A stretch of DNA of 34,012 nt. It comes from Candidatus Rifleibacteriota bacterium (GTDB lineage Bacteria > Muiribacteriota > Ozemobacteria > Ozemobacterales > Ozemobacteraceae). The stretch spans positions 1 to 34,012 of the forward strand of contig JAQUZA010000003.1 in NCBI GenBank assembly GCA_028691595.1. Direction: 5' to 3'. The notes under the pieces were generated by a model. The model was not told the DNA's origin and made no database searches. It worked only from the letters and a program-made list of their open reading frames with translations. Shown here piece after piece: positions 25,797-34,012 of this stretch (positions are counted from its first letter, which is position 1; each line of letters begins with the position of its first letter). Both the position numbers and the translations under genes were made by a program.

Positions 25797-26504
25797 ATGA
25801 AGATTTTTAAAGACGAAAAGATTCTGGCGGCTTTTTCTGACGCTGAAGATGGCGATCTGGCGTTCTACAACATGGACGCTGCCATGGCGAAGGTTGTCTG
25901 GAACGGGTTGCCGGTTGTCAAAGAATATGGCCTGCCTTTGCCTACTTTTGCCCATCAGGTTCACCAGGACAGGGTAATGCCGGTTTTGGCTGCTGCTTCT
26001 TTATTGCAGGCAGGCGAAGCAGATGGTCTGATAAGCGGTCTTGCCGATCGCCCGGTCGGGGTTTTTTCTGCAGATTGCCTGCCACTGCTGATCTATTCGG
26101 AAAATGCCGTAGCCGCGGTTCATGCAGGCTGGCGCAGCACCTGCATGAATATCGGGTTGCGAGCCGTCGAGGCATTTTCCAGAGAGTATGGGGTTGGCGC
26201 AGGCGATTTGAAGGCGTTAATCGGGCCCTGTATCGGGCAATGCTGCCTGGAGATGGGTGAGGAAGTATACCAGCAGTTTGTGGAAACTGACCCTGGATGG
26301 GGAGATTTTTTTAAGAGGCGAGTGAAATGGCATCTGGACTTGCGTGGTCTGAATCGCCGGCAGCTTGAGAGTGCTGGTTTGAAAAGCGGCAACATTATTG
26401 ATCATGACGAATGTACTTTCTGTAAAAACGGTGGATATTTTTCATTCAGGAGGCAGCGGCAGCGAAATGGCAGCATGTTTTCGTTTATCGTTCGCCGCAC
26501 TTAG
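25797..26504 (+). CDS. pgeF: Multicopper polyphenol oxidase/laccase-domain family protein (PgeF/YfiH family)
   Basis: THQVHxD-type FAHQVHQDRV, FSADCLPLLIY, AVHAGWRSTCMNIG, ALIGPCIGQCCLEMG. Confidence 0.93.
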   Translation: MKIFKDEKILAAFSDAEDGDLAFYNMDAAMAKVVWNGLPVVKEYGLPLPTFAHQVHQDRVMPVLAAASLLQAGEADGLISGLADRPVGVFSADCLPLLIYSENAVAAVHAGWRSTCMNIGLRAVEAFSREYGVGAGDLKALIGPCIGQCCLEMGEEVYQQFVETDPGWGDFFKRRVKWHLDLRGLNRRQLESAGLKSGNIIDHDECTFCKNGGYFSFRRQRQRNGSMFSFIVRRT

Positions 26505-26597
26505 ATGAAAATTACTTATAAAGCTAATTACTTATTGAACCTTTGACGATGATTAAAGTGAAATCTTGTCAAGTTACCCTGTAAAAGGAGATTACTT

Positions 26598-28550
26598 ATG
26601 TGGAAAAAGGTTGCGCCCAGAAAAGCGGGGCGGAATTTCGTGGCAGTTGCCCTGCTGCTCATGATTTTCACCTTGTTCGGCTGCACTACTGGAACAAAAA
26701 AGGACCCGGGTCTGACAGACTACGAGGCTCCCAACATCCCGCAGAATGTTACGGCTGTTGGTAAAGAACGCGCCTGTCTGATCAACTGGTCTGCAAATAC
26801 TGAGGCTGACCTGGTGGGGTATAAGCTTTACCGTTCGACGAGTTCGGGTGGACCATTCACCCTGATTGCGACAATCGGTAATCAGCCGGCTCCTTCATAC
26901 CTTGATAACGATCAGCAGAATGGTCTTGTAAATGATCAATACTATTTTTACAAGATTTCTGCCTTCGACACCCAGGGAAAAGAATCAGACCTGTCGCGCA
27001 CCAATGCCATTCAGGTTAGAGCTGGTCTGCCTGCTGAAGAGAGACCACCCAGGGTTGTTAATATCAGAGCGAGAGCTTCTACCGAAGCCGTGTATGTTGC
27101 CTGGGACAAGGTTACTTCAAGCAATATCAAAGGTTATAACATTTATCGAGGGCTGAGCACCAGCGCCGGCGGAGTGACCTGGGTTTCTTCGGTTCCTCAG
27201 GATACACCGGGTTTTGTTGATACTGCTATCAGCAAGTCTTCTGCCGAACAGTATACCTATATTATCCGTTCCTTTAACGAAAACTACACTGAAAGTGAAA
27301 ATTCTGACCCTGTTCAGGTAACACTGAAATCAGGCGACGATACCATTCCGACTTCTCCATTCAACCTTTCGGTCAGCAATGATGTTGACCCGATCATCAG
27401 CTGGAGCAAGCCGACGGTAAATGAAGATGGTTCAAACATTTTTCAGGGCCAGAACCCGACGCTCGATCTTGACAGTTATCTGATTTTCAGGGCTAATTCA
27501 AACGACGGTCTGTTTTCTCTGATTGGTATTGTCGAAGATAACGGCACTGCCAACCTGACTCAGAGCTTCAAAGATATCAACGGCACAGCTTACAATCTTT
27601 TTGCGTTGAGAGTGGTAGATCGCAATGGCAACATCAGCAAAATGAGTTCAATCACCACTCAGGCTTCAGATGCTGATATTCCTGCGGTTCCGGCCAATGT
27701 TAAAGCCTGGTCATCGAGTGCTACCGAATCAGGCATCAAGCTGGCCTGGGAAAGCAGCCGCAATGCCGTAAGCTACAATGTGTATTTCTCGACTGTCGCT
27801 GATGGTGGTTACACCAAAATGTTGACCGGGCAGCCGCAGTGGACTGAGGCATCTGCCTACGTAATAAATGCTTTCCCGAGTTCTTATAATCAGAACCCAG
27901 ACAAGAAGGGCATGAAGCTTGAATTTGGCGTGCCATATTTCTTTAAAGTATCTGCCGTAAGCTCTTCTGGCAAAGAAAGCGAGCTGAGCCCATATGTTAA
28001 AGCATACCCGGGCGGCATGTTCGTTGCAATTCTCGAAGGCGAAAACCCGAACTGGGAATTCGATGATGCAGCCAACGATAACCTGAATCATTTCTACGTT
28101 GTCTACAGCTCAAAAGACTATCCAAAAGTTGATTACTTCTCTGGGGCAGGTGTTGCGCTTCTGGTTCCATCTACGGTTGGTGTTCCAGGCACTGGCGACC
28201 AGTTCAGATATGGTGCCGGAACTCTCTTCTCGTCTGACTATTTCCGGCTTCCGGCTCCCAGCAGCGGCGGTTATCGTTACAATGTTCTTGCCTACTATTT
28301 TCCGCACAATACCAGCGGTAACTGGCGTGTATCGATCAGAGAAAACGGCATTCTCAGCTCAACACTTCTTGAAAAAGATATCAGTGGCTATAGCTCGATA
28401 AACAAGGGTAGAACTGCTGTCTCTCTTGGCCAGATTCAGATCAATGCCGGTGTATCTGGTGTCGACATCGACCTTACGGCTATCAGCGCTGGTTCTGGTG
28501 GCAATGCCACCCTGTTCCTGGACGGTCTGGTGTTTGTAAGAGTTATGTAA
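26598..28550 (+). CDS. Lipoprotein with fibronectin type III domains
   Basis: 650 aa; lipobox FTLFGCTTG; repeated FN3-like units (PNIPQNVTAVGKERACLINWSANTEADLVGYKLYRSTSSGGPFT). Confidence 0.88.
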   Translation: MWKKVAPRKAGRNFVAVALLLMIFTLFGCTTGTKKDPGLTDYEAPNIPQNVTAVGKERACLINWSANTEADLVGYKLYRSTSSGGPFTLIATIGNQPAPSYLDNDQQNGLVNDQYYFYKISAFDTQGKESDLSRTNAIQVRAGLPAEERPPRVVNIRARASTEAVYVAWDKVTSSNIKGYNIYRGLSTSAGGVTWVSSVPQDTPGFVDTAISKSSAEQYTYIIRSFNENYTESENSDPVQVTLKSGDDTIPTSPFNLSVSNDVDPIISWSKPTVNEDGSNIFQGQNPTLDLDSYLIFRANSNDGLFSLIGIVEDNGTANLTQSFKDINGTAYNLFALRVVDRNGNISKMSSITTQASDADIPAVPANVKAWSSSATESGIKLAWESSRNAVSYNVYFSTVADGGYTKMLTGQPQWTEASAYVINAFPSSYNQNPDKKGMKLEFGVPYFFKVSAVSSSGKESELSPYVKAYPGGMFVAILEGENPNWEFDDAANDNLNHFYVVYSSKDYPKVDYFSGAGVALLVPSTVGVPGTGDQFRYGAGTLFSSDYFRLPAPSSGGYRYNVLAYYFPHNTSGNWRVSIRENGILSSTLLEKDISGYSSINKGRTAVSLGQIQINAGVSGVDIDLTAISAGSGGNATLFLDGLVFVRVM

Positions 28551-28573
28551 GGGTCTCAGATTTCGGATTCAGG

Positions 28574-28609
28574 GCCGCCGGTCAGCTCAGGTTGACCGGC
28601 GGCTTTTTT
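28574..28609 (+). terminator. Rho-independent terminator
   Basis: GCCGCCGGTCA-gctcaggt-TGACCGGCGGC-TTTTTT. Confidence 0.9.
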
Positions 28610-28634
28610 ATTGCAAAATTGCCTGACAGTTTAA

Positions 28635-28663
28635 TTGAATTTGCATTTTTACAATGCTATAAT
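28635..28663 (+). promoter_or_regulatory. Sigma70-type promoter for parvulin gene
   Basis: TTGAAT-N17-TATAAT, followed by GCGGAGG and ATG at 28695. Confidence 0.7.
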
Positions 28664-28694
28664 CTATCCGCATTTAAATTAACGCGGAGGCATT

Positions 28695-30356
28695 ATGCAT
28701 TTGAAACATCAGCGCCCAGGCGCTTTGTTTATTTTTCTGTTTCTTTTCGCGACTTTTGTCGCTTCTTCTTTTGCTCAAGATAACCCTGCCAAAGGGAGCC
28801 CTGAAGATGTTCTGGCCGAGATCGGCAGTGAAAAAATCCTGCGCAGCGCCTACGACAAAGAGCTGAGCGGTCTCGTAGCCAATTCCAAGCCTGAAGTGGT
28901 TGCTCGCTTTGCCACTCCTGATGGTCGCCAGGAATTTTTGGATCAGATGGTTGAAGTTAACGTTCTTCAGAAAAAGGCTGAACAGCTGGGCCTTAACAAG
29001 GGCGCAGAATATGAAAAGACTTTTAACGAGATGGTTACCATGAGACTGGCCGCTGAAAGCATGAACAAGACTGTCAGCGCCGTCGAAGTTAAAGAAGAAG
29101 AAGTCAAAGAATCATACGAAAAGAACAAAGCCGGTTTTGTTGATCCTGCTCAGTATCATCTTTTTCAGATGTCTTTAAAATCAGCCGACAAGGCAGCCGA
29201 AATCAAAAAACAGCTTGATTCAGGCAAGTCTTTTGTTGAACTGGCAAAAGTAGAATCAACCGATGCCGCCAAAGAAAACGGTGGCGACAAGGGGTTTGTT
29301 GAAGAATCACAGATTCAGCCAGAAATCGCGACTGCCCTCAATGCCCTCAAAGCTGATGAAGTTTCAGGCCCGATCAAGATCGACGAAGATCTCTACCTTC
29401 TTGTTAAATACAGCGAAAAGAAAGAAGGAGCTACCAAGGCTTTTGATACCGTTTCTGCCCAGATCCGCCGCGACCTCCTCAACCAGAAACAGCAGGAAGC
29501 ATATAAAGCTGAAATTGAAAAGCTTAAAAAGGAAGTTGCCTTTGAAATGGATGCAGCCGTAGCTGAAACCCTTCGCAAAGAAACCCTGACCGACGAAGAA
29601 AAGAATGCCATTCTGTTTAAAATCGCCGGCAAAGAAATTAAAGTTTCAGAACTCGATGCTGAACTTCAGCAGATTCCCCCTTTTATTCGCCCGCAGATTC
29701 TTGGAGGCGAAGGGCTTAATGATTTCCTTGAACGCTTTTATGCCAGACACCTCGCTTCTGCCAACGCTGAGAAAAACCTCACAGCCCTGTCTGCCCAGTT
29801 TCCTGATGTGGTGACTGATGTTTCAAGACGAACAATGATTCACAAGCTTCTTTCTGACAAACTCGATGGCATACAGATCGATGACAAGGCCATTGAAGAA
29901 TTTTATCAGAAGAATCTCGCTCAATTTGCTGTTCCAGCGCAGATGAAGGCTCATCACATTCTGGTTAAAGAAGAAGCTGAAGCCAAGGATCTGCTTGCCG
30001 CTCTCGAAAAAGATGCTACTAAATTTTCCGATCTCGCCCGCGAAAAATCCACCTGTCCGTCAGGCAAAGAGGGTGGAGATCTAGGCGAATTCGGCGAAGG
30101 TCAGATGGTTCCAGAATTCGATCAGGCCTGTAAAGCTGCCGAAATCGGCAAAATTGTCGGCCCGGTTAAAACCCAGTTCGGCTACCACCTTATCAGGGTT
30201 GATGAACGCCAGCCAGCCGGCAATCGCAAGCTCGAAGATGTAAAAGAGCAGATTCGCGGTCACCTGCTGCCCCAGAAACAGCGTGAGGCTTTTGAAGCCT
30301 ACGTTGAAGAACTCAAGAAAGAGTTCAGTGTTAAAATTCACCAGGAAAATCTCTAA
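28695..30356 (+). CDS. Exported parvulin-type peptidyl-prolyl isomerase (SurA/PrsA-like, two PPIC regions)
   Basis: Signal peptide; MKAHHILVKEEAEAKDLLAALEKDATKFSDLAREKSTCPSGKEGGDLGEFGEGQMVPEFDQACKAAEIGKIVGPVKTQFGYHLIRV plus an earlier degenerate PPIC-like segment. Confidence 0.93.
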   Translation: MHLKHQRPGALFIFLFLFATFVASSFAQDNPAKGSPEDVLAEIGSEKILRSAYDKELSGLVANSKPEVVARFATPDGRQEFLDQMVEVNVLQKKAEQLGLNKGAEYEKTFNEMVTMRLAAESMNKTVSAVEVKEEEVKESYEKNKAGFVDPAQYHLFQMSLKSADKAAEIKKQLDSGKSFVELAKVESTDAAKENGGDKGFVEESQIQPEIATALNALKADEVSGPIKIDEDLYLLVKYSEKKEGATKAFDTVSAQIRRDLLNQKQQEAYKAEIEKLKKEVAFEMDAAVAETLRKETLTDEEKNAILFKIAGKEIKVSELDAELQQIPPFIRPQILGGEGLNDFLERFYARHLASANAEKNLTALSAQFPDVVTDVSRRTMIHKLLSDKLDGIQIDDKAIEEFYQKNLAQFAVPAQMKAHHILVKEEAEAKDLLAALEKDATKFSDLAREKSTCPSGKEGGDLGEFGEGQMVPEFDQACKAAEIGKIVGPVKTQFGYHLIRVDERQPAGNRKLEDVKEQIRGHLLPQKQREAFEAYVEELKKEFSVKIHQENL

Positions 30357-30431
30357 TTCATGCAGAAAACGTCCTTGACAGCCATTGATGGGTTGTCAAA
30401 AAAAATATCTACAAATTCCAACGGAGGAACC

Positions 30432-31979
30432 ATGCAATACCTGTTCTACTTAATATGTGCAGGTGTGGGTGCCCTCATCGGTTATTTCATTTCAAATCAC
30501 CTGGTTCGCAAAAGTGGTGAAGGTATTCTTGCTGCTGCCAAGCAGCAGGAAAAGGAAATTCTTGATGAAGCCCGCGCTGCCGCGCAAGAAGAGCTGCAAA
30601 AAGCTCAAAAGAAAGCCAAAGAGATTCGTGACAAGGAACTGAATGACAAGAAGAACGCTGACCGTGAACTGCAAAAACGGCGGCAGGAAATCGAAAAGCT
30701 CGAAACTCATCTGACCAGCCGTCTCGAGAAGGTAGATGTCAGAGCTGAGAACCTCGAAAAGCGTGCTGACCTTCTTCGTGAGAAGGAAAGCGAGCTCGAC
30801 AAGCTCAAGAAAGACAGCGTAGACATTATCGAGCAGCAGAAAAAAGAGCTCGAAAGGGTTGCCGGTCTTTCACCCGAACAAGCCCGTGAACAGTTGATGA
30901 AAAAGATTGAAGACGAGCTTCAATATGAAATCGCGCTCAAAGTTAATGAAGCTGAGCAGAAGATCAAAAGCTCTGCCGACAAGAAATCGCGTGAGGTTCT
31001 TGCTACTTCTATTCAACGTTGCGCCACAGATCACACCATCGATCCAATCGTGACCGTGGTTGAGCTTCCCAGCGAAGAAATGAAGGGGCGTATTATCGGC
31101 CGTGAGGGTCGTAATATTCGCGCCTTTGAAAGCCTTACCGGCGTAGATGTCATTATTGACGATACTCCGGAAGCCGTTGTTCTTTCGTCGTTTGATCCGA
31201 TCAAACGTGAGGTTGCGCGTGTTACCCTTGAAAACCTCACTCTTGACGGTCGAATTCATCCGGCCAAAATTGAAGAAATGTATGAAAAGGCTCAGAAAGA
31301 AGTGCATCTGCGCATCAAAGAAGCCGGCGAACAGACCATGCTCGCTCTTGGTATTCAGAGCATTCACCAGGAACTGGTCGAGATCGTTGGCAGGCTTAAT
31401 TATCGCACTTCTTACGGTCAGAACGTTCTGCAGCATTCGATAGAAGTGGCAAATCTTGCCAGCAATCTTGCCGCAGAAATTGGTGCCGACATTCAACTGG
31501 CCCGTCGTGCAGGTCTACTGCATGATATTGGCAAGGTTATCGAGAGCGATGAAGGTAATCATGCCAAGCTGGGTGCAGATTTTGCCCGCAAATTCCAGGA
31601 ATCGCCCAAGGTTGTTAACGCGATTGCCGCTCACCACGAAGACGTGCCGTTCGAAACTCCTGAAGCGGTTCTTATTGCCGCTGCAGATGCGATTTCGGCC
31701 TCAAGACGTGGTGCCAGAAGCGAATCGCTCGAAGCATATATCAAGCGTCTTGTTGATCTCGAAACCATTGCCAAGAGCTTCAAGGGCGTTTCTTCGGCCT
31801 ATGCAATTCAGGCCGGTCGTGAGATCAGGGTCATGGTCAGCCCCGAGGAAATTGACGATATCTCTGCACCGAAAGTGTGCCGAGACATCGTTAAGAAAAT
31901 CGAGAGCGACATGGAATACCCCGGTCAGGTTAAAGTGGTGCTGATTCGCGAAACCAGAAGCGTTGAAGTAGCTCATTAA
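30432..31979 (+). CDS. rny: Ribonuclease Y
   Basis: TM anchor, coiled coil, KH domain (EEMKGRIIGREGRNIRAFESLTGVDVIIDDTPEAVVLSSFDPIKREVAR), HD domain (GLLHDIGKVI). Start ATG 30432 with GGAGG. Confidence 0.97.
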   Translation: MQYLFYLICAGVGALIGYFISNHLVRKSGEGILAAAKQQEKEILDEARAAAQEELQKAQKKAKEIRDKELNDKKNADRELQKRRQEIEKLETHLTSRLEKVDVRAENLEKRADLLREKESELDKLKKDSVDIIEQQKKELERVAGLSPEQAREQLMKKIEDELQYEIALKVNEAEQKIKSSADKKSREVLATSIQRCATDHTIDPIVTVVELPSEEMKGRIIGREGRNIRAFESLTGVDVIIDDTPEAVVLSSFDPIKREVARVTLENLTLDGRIHPAKIEEMYEKAQKEVHLRIKEAGEQTMLALGIQSIHQELVEIVGRLNYRTSYGQNVLQHSIEVANLASNLAAEIGADIQLARRAGLLHDIGKVIESDEGNHAKLGADFARKFQESPKVVNAIAAHHEDVPFETPEAVLIAAADAISASRRGARSESLEAYIKRLVDLETIAKSFKGVSSAYAIQAGREIRVMVSPEEIDDISAPKVCRDIVKKIESDMEYPGQVKVVLIRETRSVEVAH

Positions 31980-32002
31980 CTGAAAAGACAGGTATAAGTT
32001 TT

Positions 32003-32036
32003 CTGCCCCGGGGTTGACCTTCAAGCCCCGGGGCAG
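32003..32036 (+). terminator. Hairpin between rny and ymdB-like gene
   Basis: CTGCCCCGGGG...CCCCGGGGCAG 11-bp stem; only a weak T tract follows. Confidence 0.55.
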
Positions 32037-32053
32037 TTATATTTCACTGCAAT

Positions 32054-32836
32054 ATGAAGATTCTAATGATAGGTGATATATACGGTAAGACAGGCCGGGA
32101 TGCGTTGAGTTCACTGTTACCCGGGCTTCTTTCTCTTTATAAGCCGGACTGGGTCATAGCCAACGGTGAAAATGTTACCGCCGGCAACGGCTTGTCTGCC
32201 AAGCATGCCAATTTTGTTAAAAGCTGCGGGGTTGACATAATAACTACCGGCAATCATATTTTTTCCCGCCTGGATTGGCCTGAACTGCTTACTCGCAATG
32301 ATTTCATCCTGCGGCCGCAAAATATAATCGCGGCCAAAGTTGGTAGCGGTTGCCGGGTTTTTAAAAAAGCAGCTGTGGGTGATCTGGCGGTGATCAACCT
32401 GGCCGGCCGTGTTTTTATGGAGGGTTCAGAATGCCCGTTTGCAGCCTTTGACAGGCTTTACGCGACTTTGCCCGGTAAAATGCCGGTGATTGTTGATTTT
32501 CATGCCGAAGCAACCTCAGAAAAGCTGGCATTTTTCTGGCATGTCAATGGCAGAGCAACAGTGGCGTTCGGCACCCATACCCATGTTCAGACTTCTGATG
32601 AACGCCTGCTGCCAGACGGCGGAACGGCTGTGATTACCGATATTGGTATGACCGGTGCTGTGAACGGCGTTATCGGTGTCGATCGAAAAACAGTTACCGG
32701 CAGGTTTATTTGCGGTTACTCAGACAAATTTCTCTGTGCGCCACCCCCCGGCAAGATCGAGGGGCTGGTGGTGGATATCGATGCCGACGGGCGTGCTGCA
32801 AATGTTGAGAGGTTCAGGTCGATTCAGGAACCATAA
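32054..32836 (+). CDS. YmdB-family (TIGR00282) metallophosphoesterase
   Basis: MKILMIGDIYGKTGRDALSSLLP, WVIANGENVTAGNGL, TTGNHIF, VDFHAEATSEK, GTHTHVQTSDE, TDIGMTG. Confidence 0.95.
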   Translation: MKILMIGDIYGKTGRDALSSLLPGLLSLYKPDWVIANGENVTAGNGLSAKHANFVKSCGVDIITTGNHIFSRLDWPELLTRNDFILRPQNIIAAKVGSGCRVFKKAAVGDLAVINLAGRVFMEGSECPFAAFDRLYATLPGKMPVIVDFHAEATSEKLAFFWHVNGRATVAFGTHTHVQTSDERLLPDGGTAVITDIGMTGAVNGVIGVDRKTVTGRFICGYSDKFLCAPPPGKIEGLVVDIDADGRAANVERFRSIQEP

Positions 32837-33164
32837 AATCTTTATTTTTGCGATTTTCGATAATGTGTTTAAGGTAGGCTGTTAAAAAATCTTGGGCCTG
32901 GTAACCGTGAAGGTGTTCAACGAGTTCGCCGTCTGCGTAAAGCAGGGTTGCCGGAAGGGTTCTAACCATGAGGCGGTCGGCAAGCCCTGCATGCTGATCG
33001 ACATCAATAATCTGAATAAGAATCTGCCCGCCAAACTGCCCGGCAAGTTTTTCGATCACCGGTTTCTGTAAACCGCAGGGCCGGCACCAGTCAGCGGTAA
33101 AAACAAGCATGGCTGCGGCCTTTTTTGCGATCAATTCTTCGTCAAAAGTTTCAAGACAGATCAT
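32814..33164 (-). CDS. Thioredoxin-like protein
   Basis: 116 aa; VFTADWCRPCGLQKPVIEKLAGQF...VRTLPATLLYADGELVEHLHGY. Confidence 0.88.
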   Translation of the reverse strand: MICLETFDEELIAKKAAAMLVFTADWCRPCGLQKPVIEKLAGQFGGQILIQIIDVDQHAGLADRLMVRTLPATLLYADGELVEHLHGYQAQDFLTAYLKHIIENRKNKDFMVPEST

Positions 33165-33200
33165 TTATGCATCAAACCTCATTTTTATACTGATTTTGGT

Positions 33201-33229
33201 TTGTGAACGTCAGCAAGATACTGTATAAT
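33201..33229 (+). promoter_or_regulatory. Sigma70-type promoter
   Basis: TTGTGA-N17-TATAAT upstream of GTG start at 33275. Confidence 0.55.
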
Positions 33230-33274
33230 ACCAGACGGTCTGGCAAAAATCGACTGAATTATCGGAGAACCAGA

Positions 33275-34012
33275 GTGTATCTTTTAAAGCTCACAGAAAT
33301 GCTTCGCAGAATTTTTGCTGATTTTGCAGTTCCTGAACTGCCAGCGTTTCCAGCTCCCCTGGTTGAGCCATGGTGTCACCCCGATATCTATTTATCGATT
33401 GCAGGCCGGGGCATCGGTTCATGCTTTGCATTTCAGATTCCTGTTACAGCTGCTGGTTTTCTTGCTGATCAGTCTTGCAACAATCACGATCTGGTATGGT
33501 TTGCAGGTTTGCAGAACGGTGAATATCTCAAGACCGTCTCTGATTTTCTTCAGATTTTGCAGAAAGAATTGTTTTTAAAAGATGAAAATGCAGTGTTTTC
33601 TATTCTGGCCGATTCGCGGCGAAAGTTTCTCCCCTTCGAGGAGGGCAGCAGCTGGAAAATTTTCCTGGCAGGGGTGGAATGCGGCAGAATGACTGTTTAT
33701 GCCGGAATTCCGGGGGTTAACACTGATAATAGAATGGCCCCCGTTTTGATTCTTAACCTGAGAGCCATCGCCCGCATTTCCGATTCTTCTGATTACCTCC
33801 AGGAGATAAGCTGGTCACCAGGGGTGGGCGTTGAGCGACTGGCTGTTTTTAACGCCTGGAATCCGGGGTTGCCGACCTCTGAATGTTCTTTAAGCGAGGT
33901 AAAAGATGAGATCAATAAGATTTCTAATGCTTCAGATGCAAACCCTGAAGCTAAATTGTGCCACCTTCTCGGCATCTATGGCGCTTATGCCCGGGTAATA
34001 AATCAGAATCAG
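33275..34012 (+). CDS. Hypothetical protein (partial, runs off window end)
   Basis: Open from GTG 33275 to end: VYLLKLTEMLRRIFADFAVPELPAFPAPLVEPWCHPDIYLSIAGRGIGSCF...; not in ORF track because no stop is reached. GGAGAA upstream. Confidence 0.6.
   Translation, partial: MYLLKLTEMLRRIFADFAVPELPAFPAPLVEPWCHPDIYLSIAGRGIGSCFAFQIPVTAAGFLADQSCNNHDLVWFAGLQNGEYLKTVSDFLQILQKELFLKDENAVFSILADSRRKFLPFEEGSSWKIFLAGVECGRMTVYAGIPGVNTDNRMAPVLILNLRAIARISDSSDYLQEISWSPGVGVERLAVFNAWNPGLPTSECSLSEVKDEINKISNASDANPEAKLCHLLGIYGAYARVINQNQ

Noticed and set aside
30870-31496. 208-aa minus-strand ORF
   Set aside because: Entirely antisense to RNase Y, which has clear domain signatures; composition typical of a shadow ORF.
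31456-31944. 162-aa plus-strand ORF
   Set aside because: Alternate frame inside rny.

Overview
The 34 kb window looks like a chromosomal segment from a Gram-negative-type bacterium with moderate GC. Taxonomy cannot be proven from the sequence; a Riflebacteria-like lineage is only a guess. The main accessory feature is a minus-strand bacterial microcompartment (BMC) operon at about 4.4-12 kb. It encodes PduL phosphotransacylase, one BMC-H, one BMC-P (EutN/CcmL), a CoA-acylating aldehyde dehydrogenase with an N-terminal encapsulation-peptide-like helix, a PduS/RnfC-like Fe-S protein, a PduT-like tandem BMC-T shell protein, an RpiB-like isomerase and phosphopentomutase (DeoB). No recognisable signature enzyme or alcohol dehydrogenase is visible. 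The operon is headed by a 367-aa composite protein (flavoprotein-like region, EutQ-type segment, then a truncated triosephosphate-isomerase-like region lacking the catalytic motifs), which I consider the most novel item. Other content: three paralogous carboxypeptidase-regulatory-like lipoproteins, an inferred 6S RNA with promoter and terminator, uvrB, M55 D-aminopeptidase, a sigma54 activator, an exported zinc-ribbon/TPR protein, an MscS-cNMP channel, a YkgJ-like protein, pyruvate kinase, a TPR protein, PgeF, an FN3 lipoprotein, a parvulin PPIase, RNase Y, YmdB and a thioredoxin-like protein. Two copies of an inverted-repeat-bounded intergenic repeat with a variable internal hairpin are present. 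All calls are by reading; no searches were run.
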